A stretch of 64,000 nt of DNA from Akkermansia muciniphila (GTDB lineage: Bacteria > Verrucomicrobiota > Verrucomicrobiia > Verrucomicrobiales > Akkermansiaceae): NCBI RefSeq assembly GCF_018709685.1, contig NZ_JABDHQ010000011.1, positions 1-64,000 of the forward strand. Reading direction: 5' to 3'. Below, in pieces: positions 51,093-61,500 of this stretch. Each line of letters starts with the position of its first letter. The stretch's first letter is position 1. A program made the position numbers and the translations under genes. A model generated the notes under the pieces. The model saw only the letters and a list, made by a program, of their open reading frames with translations, was not told the DNA's origin and made no database searches.

Positions 51093-53630
51093 ATGAAATT
51101 CCTTACTCAGGCTCTTGTGCTGGCCACCGTTCTGGGAAGCCTCGCCACCGCTTCCGCAGCAGTTGTTTTTCCCGGCCCCACGCCCGGCGCGGCCCATGCG
51201 GAGCAGGCTGCTTCCGGCTATACCCTTTCCAACAATATTCTGACGGCCAAATTCCTCAACCGCGGCGGCAAGCTTTCCTTTGGAGGCATGACGTCCAAAT
51301 TGGGGCCGGTGGCCAAGGCAGGGGAGGAACTGTTCATCATCAATCTTCAGGACGGCAGGAGCATCAAGTCCTCAGACCTGAAGGCGGCTGACGTCAAGCT
51401 CGTCACCCTCCAGGCCAATCCCAAGGCGTTCAAGCTGGCGGACCGCTTCCCCGGAAAAGCCGTGACAGCCACCTTCCAGGCGCTGAACGGCTCCCTGCTG
51501 CTCTCCTGGCGCGCCGTGCTCCGGGACAATTCCCATTACCTGCGCCAGGAACTCCGCCTGGTGAGCACGAAGCCCATCCAGATGAAGAGCATCGTGGCCA
51601 TGCAGTATGACCTGGTGGAAGGGAAGGCGGGCGCCCCCTCCGTTTCCGGCAACGCCAGGGGCGCGCTCATCGTGAACGATCTGGCCTTCACCGCCCTGGA
51701 AACGCCCATGGGCATCAATACCGTGGGAGGCGCTGGAAACGCGCAAGGCGGGGAATCCGCCGCCTGGAACGCGGACAAATGGACCACGGCTTCATGGACG
51801 GGAAATTTCAATATTCCGCAGGAGCTGAAAAAGCAGTACGGGGAGCAGGTAGCCTGCGCGGAAGGCCCCGTCACCATTGACGGCAAGGGCCCGTGCACCG
51901 TCACGTTCCGGTACAAGGGGGGCGACAAAGGGAACAACAAGCTGAACATCGCCGGCGTGCAGCTCCTTTCCGCCAAGGGCGCCGTCCTTGACTCCGACTT
52001 CCACGCCGGGAGCACCGGAGACGCAAGCAGCAACAATACCTACACGGTGAAGATTCCCGCCAAGGGAAACTACCTGCTGCGCTACTGGGCCCAGACCAAG
52101 AGCGAACCAATCGCCAGCAAGGGGGAAATCACCTTCTCCCTGCCCGTGCGCACGCTGGAGGAAAAGGAAGACGCCCAGGCGGACGATTCCCAGCTTGCCC
52201 AGGGCGTCTGGAGCCGTAAAACCACCATGCAGCCCAGGGAAGTGTGGGAGGTGTCCTCCGTCCTCGGCATCTTCGCCCCCGGCCAGCAGCGCCGCTCCTT
52301 CCTGGCCTATATGGAGCGGGAACGCGTGATGCCCTACCGCCCGTTCATCCATTATAACTCCTGGTATGAACTGAACATCAACCGGAATAATGATTCAGAC
52401 CCCGCCAAGCGCATGACGGAAGAGCAGTGCCTGGCCGTGCTGAAGGACTGGCAGGAACAGTTTTTCCAGAAACGCGGCATGACCATTGACGCCTTTGTCT
52501 GGGATGACGGCTGGGACGAGTTCAACAGCCTGTGGGATTTCCACAAGATGTTCCCGCAGGGCTTCAAGCGCATTGACGCCGCCGCGGGCAGGCAGAAGGC
52601 CGGAATCGGCACCTGGCTGGGCCCGGTGGGCGGCTATGGGGCCTCCAAGGGCAAGCGCCTGGCCCACTGGAATGTGAAGCATCCGGACAACAAGATCGGC
52701 AATTTCCAGCTTTCCAACAAGGAATACTTTGACGCCTTTGTGGGCCGCTGCTCCCAGATGGTGAAGGACTACAATATGAAGTACTTCAAATTCGACGGCA
52801 TCAGCACCCACTTCCACGCCAAGGGCCCCGGCAATGAGGAGGATGCGGAAGGCATCATCCGCGTGCTGAACGCCCTGCGCCAGAAGAAGGGAGACCTTTA
52901 CATCAATTGCACCGTGGGTACGTGGGCCTCTCCCTTCTGGTTCCGCTACGCGGATTCCGTATGGAGGCAGGAAAACGACTTCGGCACCATCGGCGTGGGC
53001 GACAACCGGGACAAGTGGATTACCTACCGCGACCGCCTGGTTCACGAGGTTTTTGTGCAGGGCTCCCCGCTGATGCCCATCAATTCCATGATGACCCACG
53101 GCCTGATGGTCACCAAGTTCGGTCCGCCCGCGTGCATGCCCCGCGATCCTGAAAACGTGAAGAAGGAACTTCGCTGCGCCACGGCCTGCGGTACCTCCCT
53201 CCAGGAACTTTACGTGGACCGGGACCTGATGAACGCCAGCGGAGGCGTGCTGTGGGACGAGCTGGCCAAGGGCATCAAGTGGATCCGCCGCAATGCGGAC
53301 GTGCTGGACGACGTGCACTGGGTGGGCGGCAATCCGTGGAACAAGGAGACCAGTGAAGGCGCCGTGTACGGCTGGGCCGCGTGGAACAAGAACAAGGCCA
53401 CCCTGGCCCTCCGCAACTCCTCCGACCAGGAAAAGAGCCTGACCGGCACCCTCCGCAGCCTCCTGGACATTCCCGCGGAGGTGAAGGGCACCATCACCTT
53501 CAAGGATTCCTATGATGACCAGCGCCCTCTGGACGGCTTCTCCGGCAAGACTGTGGACGTCGACAAGGAGCTGACGTTCACGCTGAAACCCTTTGAAGTA
53601 CTGGTGTACGAAGGGGGAAAGGTCAAATAG
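51093..53630 (+). CDS. Secreted GH36-like glycoside hydrolase (alpha-galactosidase clan)
   Basis: An 845-residue exported enzyme. The signal peptide (FLTQALVLATVLGSLATASA) precedes a beta-rich N-domain (25-440), which contains an inserted sandwich (about 245-365) rich in Gly and Lys. The (beta/alpha)8 barrel (about 460-730) has FVWDDGWDEFN, GIGTWLGPVGGYG and YFKFDGISTH with Asp568 as likely nucleophile. INCTVGTWASPFWFRYAD offers Asp621 as acid/base, in the position of the GH36 SSGG-type motif. The C-terminal beta domain (about 740-845) ends in FEVLVYEGGKVK. Sequence points to clan GH-D (GH27/GH36/GH31-like); alpha-galactosidase or alpha-N-acetylgalactosaminidase activity is probable. Confidence 0.75.
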   Translation: MKFLTQALVLATVLGSLATASAAVVFPGPTPGAAHAEQAASGYTLSNNILTAKFLNRGGKLSFGGMTSKLGPVAKAGEELFIINLQDGRSIKSSDLKAADVKLVTLQANPKAFKLADRFPGKAVTATFQALNGSLLLSWRAVLRDNSHYLRQELRLVSTKPIQMKSIVAMQYDLVEGKAGAPSVSGNARGALIVNDLAFTALETPMGINTVGGAGNAQGGESAAWNADKWTTASWTGNFNIPQELKKQYGEQVACAEGPVTIDGKGPCTVTFRYKGGDKGNNKLNIAGVQLLSAKGAVLDSDFHAGSTGDASSNNTYTVKIPAKGNYLLRYWAQTKSEPIASKGEITFSLPVRTLEEKEDAQADDSQLAQGVWSRKTTMQPREVWEVSSVLGIFAPGQQRRSFLAYMERERVMPYRPFIHYNSWYELNINRNNDSDPAKRMTEEQCLAVLKDWQEQFFQKRGMTIDAFVWDDGWDEFNSLWDFHKMFPQGFKRIDAAAGRQKAGIGTWLGPVGGYGASKGKRLAHWNVKHPDNKIGNFQLSNKEYFDAFVGRCSQMVKDYNMKYFKFDGISTHFHAKGPGNEEDAEGIIRVLNALRQKKGDLYINCTVGTWASPFWFRYADSVWRQENDFGTIGVGDNRDKWITYRDRLVHEVFVQGSPLMPINSMMTHGLMVTKFGPPACMPRDPENVKKELRCATACGTSLQELYVDRDLMNASGGVLWDELAKGIKWIRRNADVLDDVHWVGGNPWNKETSEGAVYGWAAWNKNKATLALRNSSDQEKSLTGTLRSLLDIPAEVKGTITFKDSYDDQRPLDGFSGKTVDVDKELTFTLKPFEVLVYEGGKVK

Positions 53631-53637
53631 CCCCCCT

Positions 53638-53673
53638 TTCAGGGAGGCTGGTTTTCCGGCCTTCCCTGAATTT
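53638..53673 (+). terminator. Terminator of the GH36-like gene
   Basis: TTCAGGGAGGC (53638-53648) pairs with GCCTTCCCTGAA (53659-53670), with one bulged base, and is followed by TTT. The T tract is short. Confidence 0.55.
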
Positions 53674-53706
53674 ACTGCACCCCCGGACCGCAGGAGCGGA
53701 CACGGT

Positions 53707-54360
53707 TCAGAACCTTTTCTCAAACGTCACCGCTTCCAGCGGGTCGGAAGGGTTCACGGGCATCACCAGGCATTCCATATTCTCCCCTCCCAGGTAAAGG
53801 GTGAGGCTGGTTCCGGCTGAATAGACGATGGAGACGCCGTAATACCCCTCTTTTTTCACCAGGGACCAGGTGCCCCGGCAGGAGGAAACGAGGTCCTCTT
53901 CCAGCACGGAAAGGTCGTCCCTGTCCTCCGGATGGGAAATCCACCGGCCCCACGCCTCCGGGCGCGGGAAGGAGGAAATCTCACACGTGCCGTCTTCATG
54001 CAGGAGAATCGTGGAGGAACTGATCTGGAAAAAGCGCTTCAGCTCCTGGGGACGGTAAAATAACCGCACCCGGGGAGTGGATTCCACCTCATACGTTCCG
54101 GACACGGCCTGGAGCGCCGGTTCCTGAATCCACAGGAAGGTGTTTTTATGCATCATCCGCTGGCACGCCAGCCCCACCACCGCCAGGAGGGAAAGGAAGG
54201 ACAGGACAAAGGCCCACAGGGCGAGCCTCTTTCTCCACCAGGCATAAACGGCGGCCAGTCCGGCCACGCTGCCCACGCAGACCCAGAACCCCCAGGAGCG
54301 GGAGAGGAAGGAAAGAGCGTCCGCCAGTACGGAAAGGCCATGAGAAAGATCATTCCACAT
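53707..54360 (-). CDS. Membrane-anchored protein of unknown function
   Basis: A 217-residue protein with two N-terminal membrane helices (about 21-43 and 48-68) and a soluble C-terminal part (about 75-217) of mixed beta character. No family recognised. The phrases LHEDGTCEISSFPRP and GTWSLVKKEGYYGVSIVYS read like a small beta-barrel lipocalin-like strand order, but this is only an impression. It is convergent with the GH36-like gene and divergent from the calcium ATPase. Function unknown. Confidence 0.6.
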   Translation of the reverse strand: MWNDLSHGLSVLADALSFLSRSWGFWVCVGSVAGLAAVYAWWRKRLALWAFVLSFLSLLAVVGLACQRMMHKNTFLWIQEPALQAVSGTYEVESTPRVRLFYRPQELKRFFQISSSTILLHEDGTCEISSFPRPEAWGRWISHPEDRDDLSVLEEDLVSSCRGTWSLVKKEGYYGVSIVYSAGTSLTLYLGGENMECLVMPVNPSDPLEAVTFEKRF

Positions 54361-54532
54361 AGGTGCTCCAGAATCGCCGGAACTCCGTCAAAGTCAAGGC
54401 AACAATGCCGGACTTTACGGCACGGAGGGAGCGCGGCGGCGCAGCTTTCCCAAAAACTCCCGTCATCATCCCCGCAAATCCTCCTCCGCACTTTCCTCAC
54501 GCAGTCCAATCAGGTAAAGAAACATCTCAACA

Positions 54533-57289
54533 ATGAAGAGTGCAGCACATCACCAGGGGCTTTCTGAACAGCAGGTTCTGGAAAACCGGACCAAATACGG
54601 GGTCAACATCCTGACGCCCCCGGAAAAGGAACCCCTGTGGAAGCAGTTCCTGGAGAAATTCTCAGACCCCATCATCAAGATTCTGCTGGTTGCCCTGCTC
54701 CTGTCCGTAGGCGTGGCCTGCTACCAGTTCTTCACCGGAGCGGAGCCGGCCAGCGTCTTCCTGGAACCCGTGGGCATCCTGGTAGCCATTTTGCTGGCCA
54801 CCTGCGTGGGCTTCGCCTTTGAAGTGAGCGCCAACAAGAAATTTGAAATCCTGAACCAGGTCAATGACGACACCATGGTCCAGGTCATCCGCGGCGGCAA
54901 CATCTGCGAACTGCCCCGCCGCGACGTGGTCGTGGGAGACATCGTCATCCTGAATACCGGGGAGGAAGTCCCGGCGGACGGCGTGCTGCTGGAAGCCGTT
55001 TCCCTCCAGGTGAACGAGTCCACGCTGACGGGGGAACCCCTCATCGGCAAGACCACGGTGGAGGCGGAATTCAAGAAGGACGCCACCTACCCCTCCAACC
55101 ATGTCCTGAAGGGAACCACCGTGGTGGACGGCCACGGCATCATGGAAGTGACTTCCGTGGGGGACAAGACGGAATACGGGAAGGTCTATGAAGGCTCCCA
55201 GATTGACAACAAGGTGCAGACGCCCCTCAACCGCCAGCTTTCCCGGCTGGGCGACCTCATCACCTGGGCCAGCTACGCCATTGCGGCCCTCATCATCATC
55301 GGCCGCCTCACCCTGTACTTCTCCCACCTGCCCGGCCCCGTGGAATGGCTGAGCGCGGGAACCTACATTCTGAATACGGTCATGATCGCAGTGACCGTCA
55401 TCGTGGTCACGGTGCCGGAAGGGCTGCCCATGAGCGTCACCCTGAGCCTGGCCCTGAGCATGAAGAGCATGCTGGCCAACAACAACCTGGTGCGCAAGAT
55501 GCACGCGTGCGAAACCATGGGGGCGGCCACCGTCATCTGCACGGACAAGACGGGCACCCTGACACGCAACCAGATGAACGTGTACAAGGCGGATTTCTAC
55601 GGTCTGGGTAATGCCGCCCCGGCGGACAACGAGCTGGGCGGCCTGATCCGGGAGGGCATTTCCGTGAACTCCACCGCCTTTCTGGATTATGCGGACCCGG
55701 ACCACATCAAGGCCCTGGGCAATCCCACGGAAGGGGCGCTCCTGCTGTGGCTGCACGGCCAGGGCGTGAATTACCTGGACCTGCGTGAAAACGCCCGCGT
55801 GCTGGAACAGCTTACCTTCTCCACGGAGCGCAAGTACATGGCTACCGTGGTGGAATCCCCCCTGCTGGGTAAAAAAGTCCTTTACGTGAAGGGCGCTCCG
55901 GAAATCGTGCTGGGCCTGTGCTCCACAGTTCTGACTCCGGAAGGCCGGGTGCCTGCCGCAGACATGCGCCCCGCCATTGAGGAACAGCTGCTGGCCTACC
56001 AGAACCAGGCCATGCGCACGCTGGGCTTCGCGTACCGCATCCTGGATGATGACGCCCCGGTGTTCGAGGACGGCCGCGTCATCCGCACGGACCTGGTTTA
56101 CCTGGGCATCGCCGCCATTTCAGACCCTGTGCGGGACGACGTGCCCCAGGCCGTGAAGGACTGCATGGACGCGGGCATCAGCATTAAGATCGTCACCGGG
56201 GACACGCCCGGCACCGCGCGGGAAATAGGCCGCCAGATCGGCCTGTGGACGGAGGCGGACACGCCGGACCGCCTGATGACGGGCGTGGAGTTTGAGCAGA
56301 CGCCGGACGAAGAATTGCTGAACCGCGTGATGGACCTGAAAATCATGTGCCGCGCCAGGCCCATGGACAAGGAACGCCTGGTGAAACTGCTCCAGAAGAA
56401 GGACCAGGTGGTGGCCGTGACCGGGGACGGCACGAACGACGCTCCCGCCCTGAACGCCGCGCAGGTGGGCCTTTCCATGGGGGACGGTACCACCGTGGCC
56501 AAGGAAGCCAGCGCCATCACCATTCTGGACAACTCCTTCATGAGCATTTCCCGCGCCGTCATGTGGGGGCGCTCCCTGTACCGGAACATCCAGCGCTTCA
56601 TCGTCTTCCAGATGACCATCAACGTGGCGGCCTGCCTCATCGTGCTCATCGGCGCGTTCCTGGGCACGGAATCCCCCCTCACGGTCACCCAAATGCTCTG
56701 GGTGAACCTCATCATGGATACCTTCGCCGCGCTGGCGCTGGCTTCCCTTCCGCCGGACGAACGCGTGATGCAGGACCCGCCGCGCAAGACCACGGACCAT
56801 ATCATCACCCGCCCCATGGGCCGGAACATCCTGGGCGTGGGCATCCTGTTCGTGGCCTTCCTGTTCGGCCTGCTCCAGTACTTCAAGCATGCGGACATCA
56901 CCAGCCTGACGCAGTTCAGCCTCAGCGGCTACTTTGGCAGCTATCTGGATTTCTCCTCCCCGGAACATGAACTGACGGGCTATGAACTGTCCCTGTTCTT
57001 CACCATCTTTGTTCTCCTCCAATTCTGGAATATGTTCAATGCCAAGGCCTTCAACACGCACCAGAGTGCCTTTGCCCGCATGGGGGCCAGCATCGGCGGA
57101 TTCGGGCTGGTGGCCCTGCTCATCCTGGCCGGGCAGTACCTCATCGTCACCTTCGGCGGCAAGATGTTCAACGTGGTGCCGCTGAGCTGGACGGACTGGG
57201 GCCTCATTTTCGCGGGCACTTCCATCGTCCTGTGGATCGGGGAGCTGGTGCGGGCGTTCACGCCGGACAAATCCCTCCGCCGCCCGTAA
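54533..57289 (+). CDS. P-type calcium ATPase, PMCA type
   Basis: A 918-residue inner-membrane pump that exports Ca2+ at the cost of ATP. The actuator domain has LTGEPL; phosphorylated Asp338 is in CTDKTGTLTRNQM; the hinge reads TGDGTNDAPALNAAQVGLSMG. Helix 4 has VVTVPEGLPMSVTLSLALSM, where PEGLP is typical of P2A/P2B calcium pumps. Ten membrane helices fit the hydropathy. The N-terminal ~50 residues look like the P2B group without a calmodulin tail. It is followed by the RND adaptor gene 109 nt later, but a common role is not implied. Confidence 0.92.
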   Translation: MKSAAHHQGLSEQQVLENRTKYGVNILTPPEKEPLWKQFLEKFSDPIIKILLVALLLSVGVACYQFFTGAEPASVFLEPVGILVAILLATCVGFAFEVSANKKFEILNQVNDDTMVQVIRGGNICELPRRDVVVGDIVILNTGEEVPADGVLLEAVSLQVNESTLTGEPLIGKTTVEAEFKKDATYPSNHVLKGTTVVDGHGIMEVTSVGDKTEYGKVYEGSQIDNKVQTPLNRQLSRLGDLITWASYAIAALIIIGRLTLYFSHLPGPVEWLSAGTYILNTVMIAVTVIVVTVPEGLPMSVTLSLALSMKSMLANNNLVRKMHACETMGAATVICTDKTGTLTRNQMNVYKADFYGLGNAAPADNELGGLIREGISVNSTAFLDYADPDHIKALGNPTEGALLLWLHGQGVNYLDLRENARVLEQLTFSTERKYMATVVESPLLGKKVLYVKGAPEIVLGLCSTVLTPEGRVPAADMRPAIEEQLLAYQNQAMRTLGFAYRILDDDAPVFEDGRVIRTDLVYLGIAAISDPVRDDVPQAVKDCMDAGISIKIVTGDTPGTAREIGRQIGLWTEADTPDRLMTGVEFEQTPDEELLNRVMDLKIMCRARPMDKERLVKLLQKKDQVVAVTGDGTNDAPALNAAQVGLSMGDGTTVAKEASAITILDNSFMSISRAVMWGRSLYRNIQRFIVFQMTINVAACLIVLIGAFLGTESPLTVTQMLWVNLIMDTFAALALASLPPDERVMQDPPRKTTDHIITRPMGRNILGVGILFVAFLFGLLQYFKHADITSLTQFSLSGYFGSYLDFSSPEHELTGYELSLFFTIFVLLQFWNMFNAKAFNTHQSAFARMGASIGGFGLVALLILAGQYLIVTFGGKMFNVVPLSWTDWGLIFAGTSIVLWIGELVRAFTPDKSLRRP

Positions 57290-57398
57290 GCCTTCCGGAC
57301 AATCTCATTCGGCGGAATGCGCCTGCATGACACGGACGGCGTTCCCGTCCGGGGCCCCTTCTTTCAACAAAGGAGCGCGCAGGCGTGTCATTCACAGC

Positions 57399-58556
57399 AT
57401 GGACTTGACACGCCTGACGGGCTCTATCTCCGGTTCCGCCGTTCTCCTCTTCCTGTTCTCCCTCGTTTTCTCCGGGTGCAAAAAGACGGAACAGATTCCG
57501 CATGAGACGCCCACGCTCATTTACGAACAACCGGTTACCATGGATATTCCTGTGGAGGGAAGCTGGGTGGGCCACCTGGACGGGGTGGACAACGCCTCCA
57601 TCGTTCCCCAGATCACGGGCTACCTGCTGACGCAGAATTATTCCAACGGCGCCCCGGTGAAAAAAGGGGAAGTACTCTTCCGCATTGACGATTCCACCTT
57701 CAAGGACCAGGTATCCAGGGCCAAAGCCACGCTGGAACAGGCCCGGGCCCAGCTCCAGCAGTTGAATTACGACGCGGAGATTTACAAGCCGCTGGCCGCG
57801 GAGAACGCCATTTCCAAGCAGAAGTATGAGGACACGCGCCTGTCCGCCATTGCCGCGCAGGCGCAGGTGCAGCAGGCCACCGCGGCCCTGGCCCTGGCGG
57901 AGAAGAATCTTTCCTATACGGTGCTTTATGCCCCCTTTGACGGGATTGCCGGCATTTCCAAGACGAACATCGGCGACTTGGTCAGCCCGGAGAGCGGCCC
58001 CCTCGCCATCGTTTCCTCCGTCAACCCCATCCGTGTCAATTTTGCCGTCACCCAGCAGGAATGGATCCAGCAGGCGGGCAAGAACGGAGATGAAGGCGTC
58101 CAGACGGGCAGCAAGCTGGACATTACGCTGAAGGACGGCACCAAGTACCCGGAACAGGCTACCGTGGTAGCCATTGACCGGGCGTTCAACCCCCAGACGG
58201 GCACCATCCGCGTGCAGGCGGACCTTCCCAACGGAAATTACCTGCTGCGCCCCGGCATGTTCATCACCGCCACGGCAAAGCTGGCTACCGTCCAGAACGC
58301 GCTGACCGTTCCGGCCAAGGCCCTTCTTTCCACCCAGGGCCGCTTTTTCGTCATCACGCTGGATGAACGCAACCACCCTTCCATCATCCCCGTACAGGCC
58401 GGAACCCAGGTAGGGGAGCGCCAGCAGGTCATCCCGCTTCAACCGGATTCCCTCACCCCGCAGAGCAAGGTGGTGGTGGATGGCCTTCTCCAGGCGGAAA
58501 TGGCCTCCAGGAACCCGGCCGCACATCTGAAGGCCGTCCCCGCCAGCAACCCGTAA
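57399..58556 (+). CDS. RND efflux periplasmic adaptor subunit, lipoprotein
   Basis: A 385-residue membrane-fusion protein of the AcrA/MexA class. The signal has a lipobox LVFSGC, giving a lipid-anchored adaptor. A lipoyl half (IVPQITGYLLTQNYSNGAPVKKGEVLFRIDD), an alpha hairpin coiled coil (about 110-165), second lipoyl half YAPFDGIAGISKTNIGDLV and beta barrel with GTIRVQADLPNGNYLLRPGM are in the right order. The ATG at 57399 starts the signal; the longer frame to 57327 overlaps no feature. The pump gene follows 12 nt later. It bridges pump and an outer-membrane channel not coded here. Confidence 0.92.
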   Translation: MDLTRLTGSISGSAVLLFLFSLVFSGCKKTEQIPHETPTLIYEQPVTMDIPVEGSWVGHLDGVDNASIVPQITGYLLTQNYSNGAPVKKGEVLFRIDDSTFKDQVSRAKATLEQARAQLQQLNYDAEIYKPLAAENAISKQKYEDTRLSAIAAQAQVQQATAALALAEKNLSYTVLYAPFDGIAGISKTNIGDLVSPESGPLAIVSSVNPIRVNFAVTQQEWIQQAGKNGDEGVQTGSKLDITLKDGTKYPEQATVVAIDRAFNPQTGTIRVQADLPNGNYLLRPGMFITATAKLATVQNALTVPAKALLSTQGRFFVITLDERNHPSIIPVQAGTQVGERQQVIPLQPDSLTPQSKVVVDGLLQAEMASRNPAAHLKAVPASNP

Positions 58557-58568
58557 GCTCCTCTCCCC

Positions 58569-61500
58569 ATGGCTGATTTCTTCATCAAGCGCCCCATTCT
58601 TTCCATCTGCCTCTCCATCATCCTTGTGCTGCTGGGGAGCTTTGCCATTCTGCGGCTTCCCATCTCCGAGTATCCGGATATCATCCCTCCCTCCATCCAG
58701 GTGACGGCCACCTATCCGGGCGCGGACTGCGAAACCGTGGTCAAGTCCATCGCCTCCCCCATTGAGCAGCAGATGTCCGGTGTGGACGGCATGTCCTACA
58801 TGACTTCCGTCAATACCAACAACGGGCAGATGAGCATGATGATCCTCTTCGAAACCGGAACGGAGGCGAATATGGACCAGGTGCTTTCCTACCTGCGCTA
58901 CGGGCAGGCCACCTCCCAGCTTCCGCCGGAAGTGAGCGAGCTGGGCGTCTCCCTGCGCAAGACCAGCGGACTGCCCGCCCTGGTGGTCAGCTTTTATTCC
59001 CCCCAGGGAACCTACGACGGCCTCTGGCTGGCGAATTACGCCTATATCAACATGGTGGACGCCATCAAGCGCGTGCCCGGCGTGGGCGACGTGCAGGTGT
59101 TCGGAGCCGGCCGTTATGCCATGCGCATCTGGCTGAATCCGGAAAAGATGGCGGCCCTGAACATCACGGCCCGTGACGTGATGCTGGCCGTGCAGGCCCA
59201 GAACGCCGTGAACCCCGCGGGCAAGATAGGCGCGCAGCCCGCGCCGCCGGACCAGCAGCTTTCCTTTACCGTGAAGGCCCCCGGACGCCTGACCAGCGTG
59301 AAGGAGTTTGAGAACATCGTGGTGCGCGGACAGGGCAGCTCCATTGTGCGGGTGAGCGACGTCGCCCGCGTGGAACTGGGATCGGAGACGTACAGCCTGA
59401 GTTCTTCCGTGAACGGCATGCCTGCCGCCTCCATCGGCATCTATGAAGCGCCCGGAGGGAATGCCCTCCAGATGGTGGACAATATCAAGGCCCTGCTGGA
59501 AAAGAGCAATTTGCCTCCCGGAATGGACTACCTGGTGTCCCTGGATTCCACCCTGGCCGTCCGCGCCGGCATTGACGACATCGTCAACACGCTGGTCACG
59601 GCCCTGGGCCTCGTGGTGCTGGTGGTGTTCATCTTCCTGCAGGGCTGGCGCGGCACGCTGATTCCGGCCTTTGCCGTTCCGGTCTCCATCATCGGCGCTT
59701 TCATCGCCTTCCCGTTCTTCGGTTTCTCCATCAACACTATCTGCCTGATGGGGCTGGTGCTCGCCATCGGCCTGGTGGTGGATGACGCCATCGTGGTGGT
59801 GGAGGCGGTGAAGAACCATATTTCCCACGGGGAAAAGCCCATGCAGGCCACCATCGCCGCCATGCGGGAGGTTTCCGGCCCCGTGGTGAGCACGGCCCTG
59901 GTTATCGCCTGCGTGTTCGTTCCCACCATGCTGCTGCCCGGCGTCACGGGCAAGCTGTTTGAGCAGTTTGCCGTCACCATCGGCACGGCCATCCTCATTT
60001 CCGCCTTCTGCGCCCTGTCCCTCAGCCCCACCCTGTCCGCCGGGCTGCTGAAATCGGGCCAATCAGATACCATTCCCCTGCTGGGACCGTTATTCAAGGC
60101 TTTCAACAACGGATTCGGCAAAGCGCGGGACTGGTACGTGAACGCCTGCGCGTGGCTCATCCGCCGCATGTGGCTTTCCATCCTGCTGCTGGCCGCCATG
60201 ACGGCCGCGCTCTTCCCACTGGCCAAGCTCATTCCCACAGGTTTCCTGCCCAATGAAGACCAGGGCTACCTGTTCGGCGGCGTGGAAATGCCGGACAATA
60301 CCTCCCTGAACGTCACGGAGGCCACCTCCGCACGGATTGAACGGATCATCCGGGAGAACCCCGGCGTGGAGGTGGTCACCACCGTGAACGGCTTCAACCT
60401 GATCAGCTCCGTCCAGAGCTCCTCCAACGCCTTCTTCTTCATTTCCCTGAAACCGTGGTCCGAACGGAAGGCTCCCGGGATGACGGCGGACGGCATCGCC
60501 GCCAGGCTGAAGAGCAAGCTGAACGCGGAGATTTCCTCCGGCATGGCGTATGTGGTGCCGCCGCCGCCCCTGCCGGGCGTGGGCACGTCCGGGGACGTCA
60601 CCTTCCTGCTGGAAGACCGCCAGGGCATCGGCGAGAAATTCCTGGCCGCCAATACGGCCAAATTCATCGCGGCCGCCGGGAAACGGCCAGAAATCGCGGG
60701 CATCAGCAATTTCATGTCTCCCTCCAACCTTCAGTACAATCTGAATGTGAACACGGAACAGGCCACCCTCCAGAACATGAACGTGGATGAGATTTACGCG
60801 ACCATCCAGGCGTACATGGGGAGCACCTTCCTGAACAACTTCAACATTTATGGCCAGGAATGGCAGGTGTACATGCAGGCGGACGCACCGTACCGGAACA
60901 ACATCGACAAGCTTTCCATGTTCTACGTGCGCAACAATGACGGAGACCCGGTCCCGCTGGATTCCGTCATCAACGTCACGCATGGCTGGGCCCCGGAATT
61001 CCTGATCCGCCAGAACATGTTCAACAGCTCCCAGCTTAACGTCACTCCGGCGCCCGGCTATTCCTCCGGGCAGGTGATGGGCGCGCTGGAGGAAGTCTTT
61101 GCCCAGACCATGCCGGCAGGCATGGGCTATGACTATTCCGGCATGAGCTACCAGGAACAACAGGCGCAGAAGGGCATCACCATCGGCATGATCTTCATTG
61201 CCTCCGCCGTGTTCGTCTTCCTGATCCTGGCCTCCCTGTATGAAAGTTGGTCACTGCCCGTGGCCATCTTCATGACCGCTCCCATCGCCATCCTGGGCGC
61301 TTTCCTGGCCCTGTGGATATTCGGGCTGGACCTGAACATTTACTCGGAAATCGGCCTCATCGTGCTGATTGCGCTGGCGGCTAAAAATGCCATTCTTATC
61401 GTGGAATTTGCCGTGCTGGAACTCCGGCAGGGCACAGACCTGCTCACGGCCACGCTGGACGCGGCCAGAATCCGCCTGCGCCCCATCCTGATGACCTGCT

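Noticed and set aside
57258-60062. A 934-codon open frame on the minus strand opposite the ATPase end, RND adaptor and pump
   Set aside because: It is antisense to two well-recognised genes. Its product is His/Gly/Gln-rich with no domain, as expected when high-GC3 coding sequence is read backwards.
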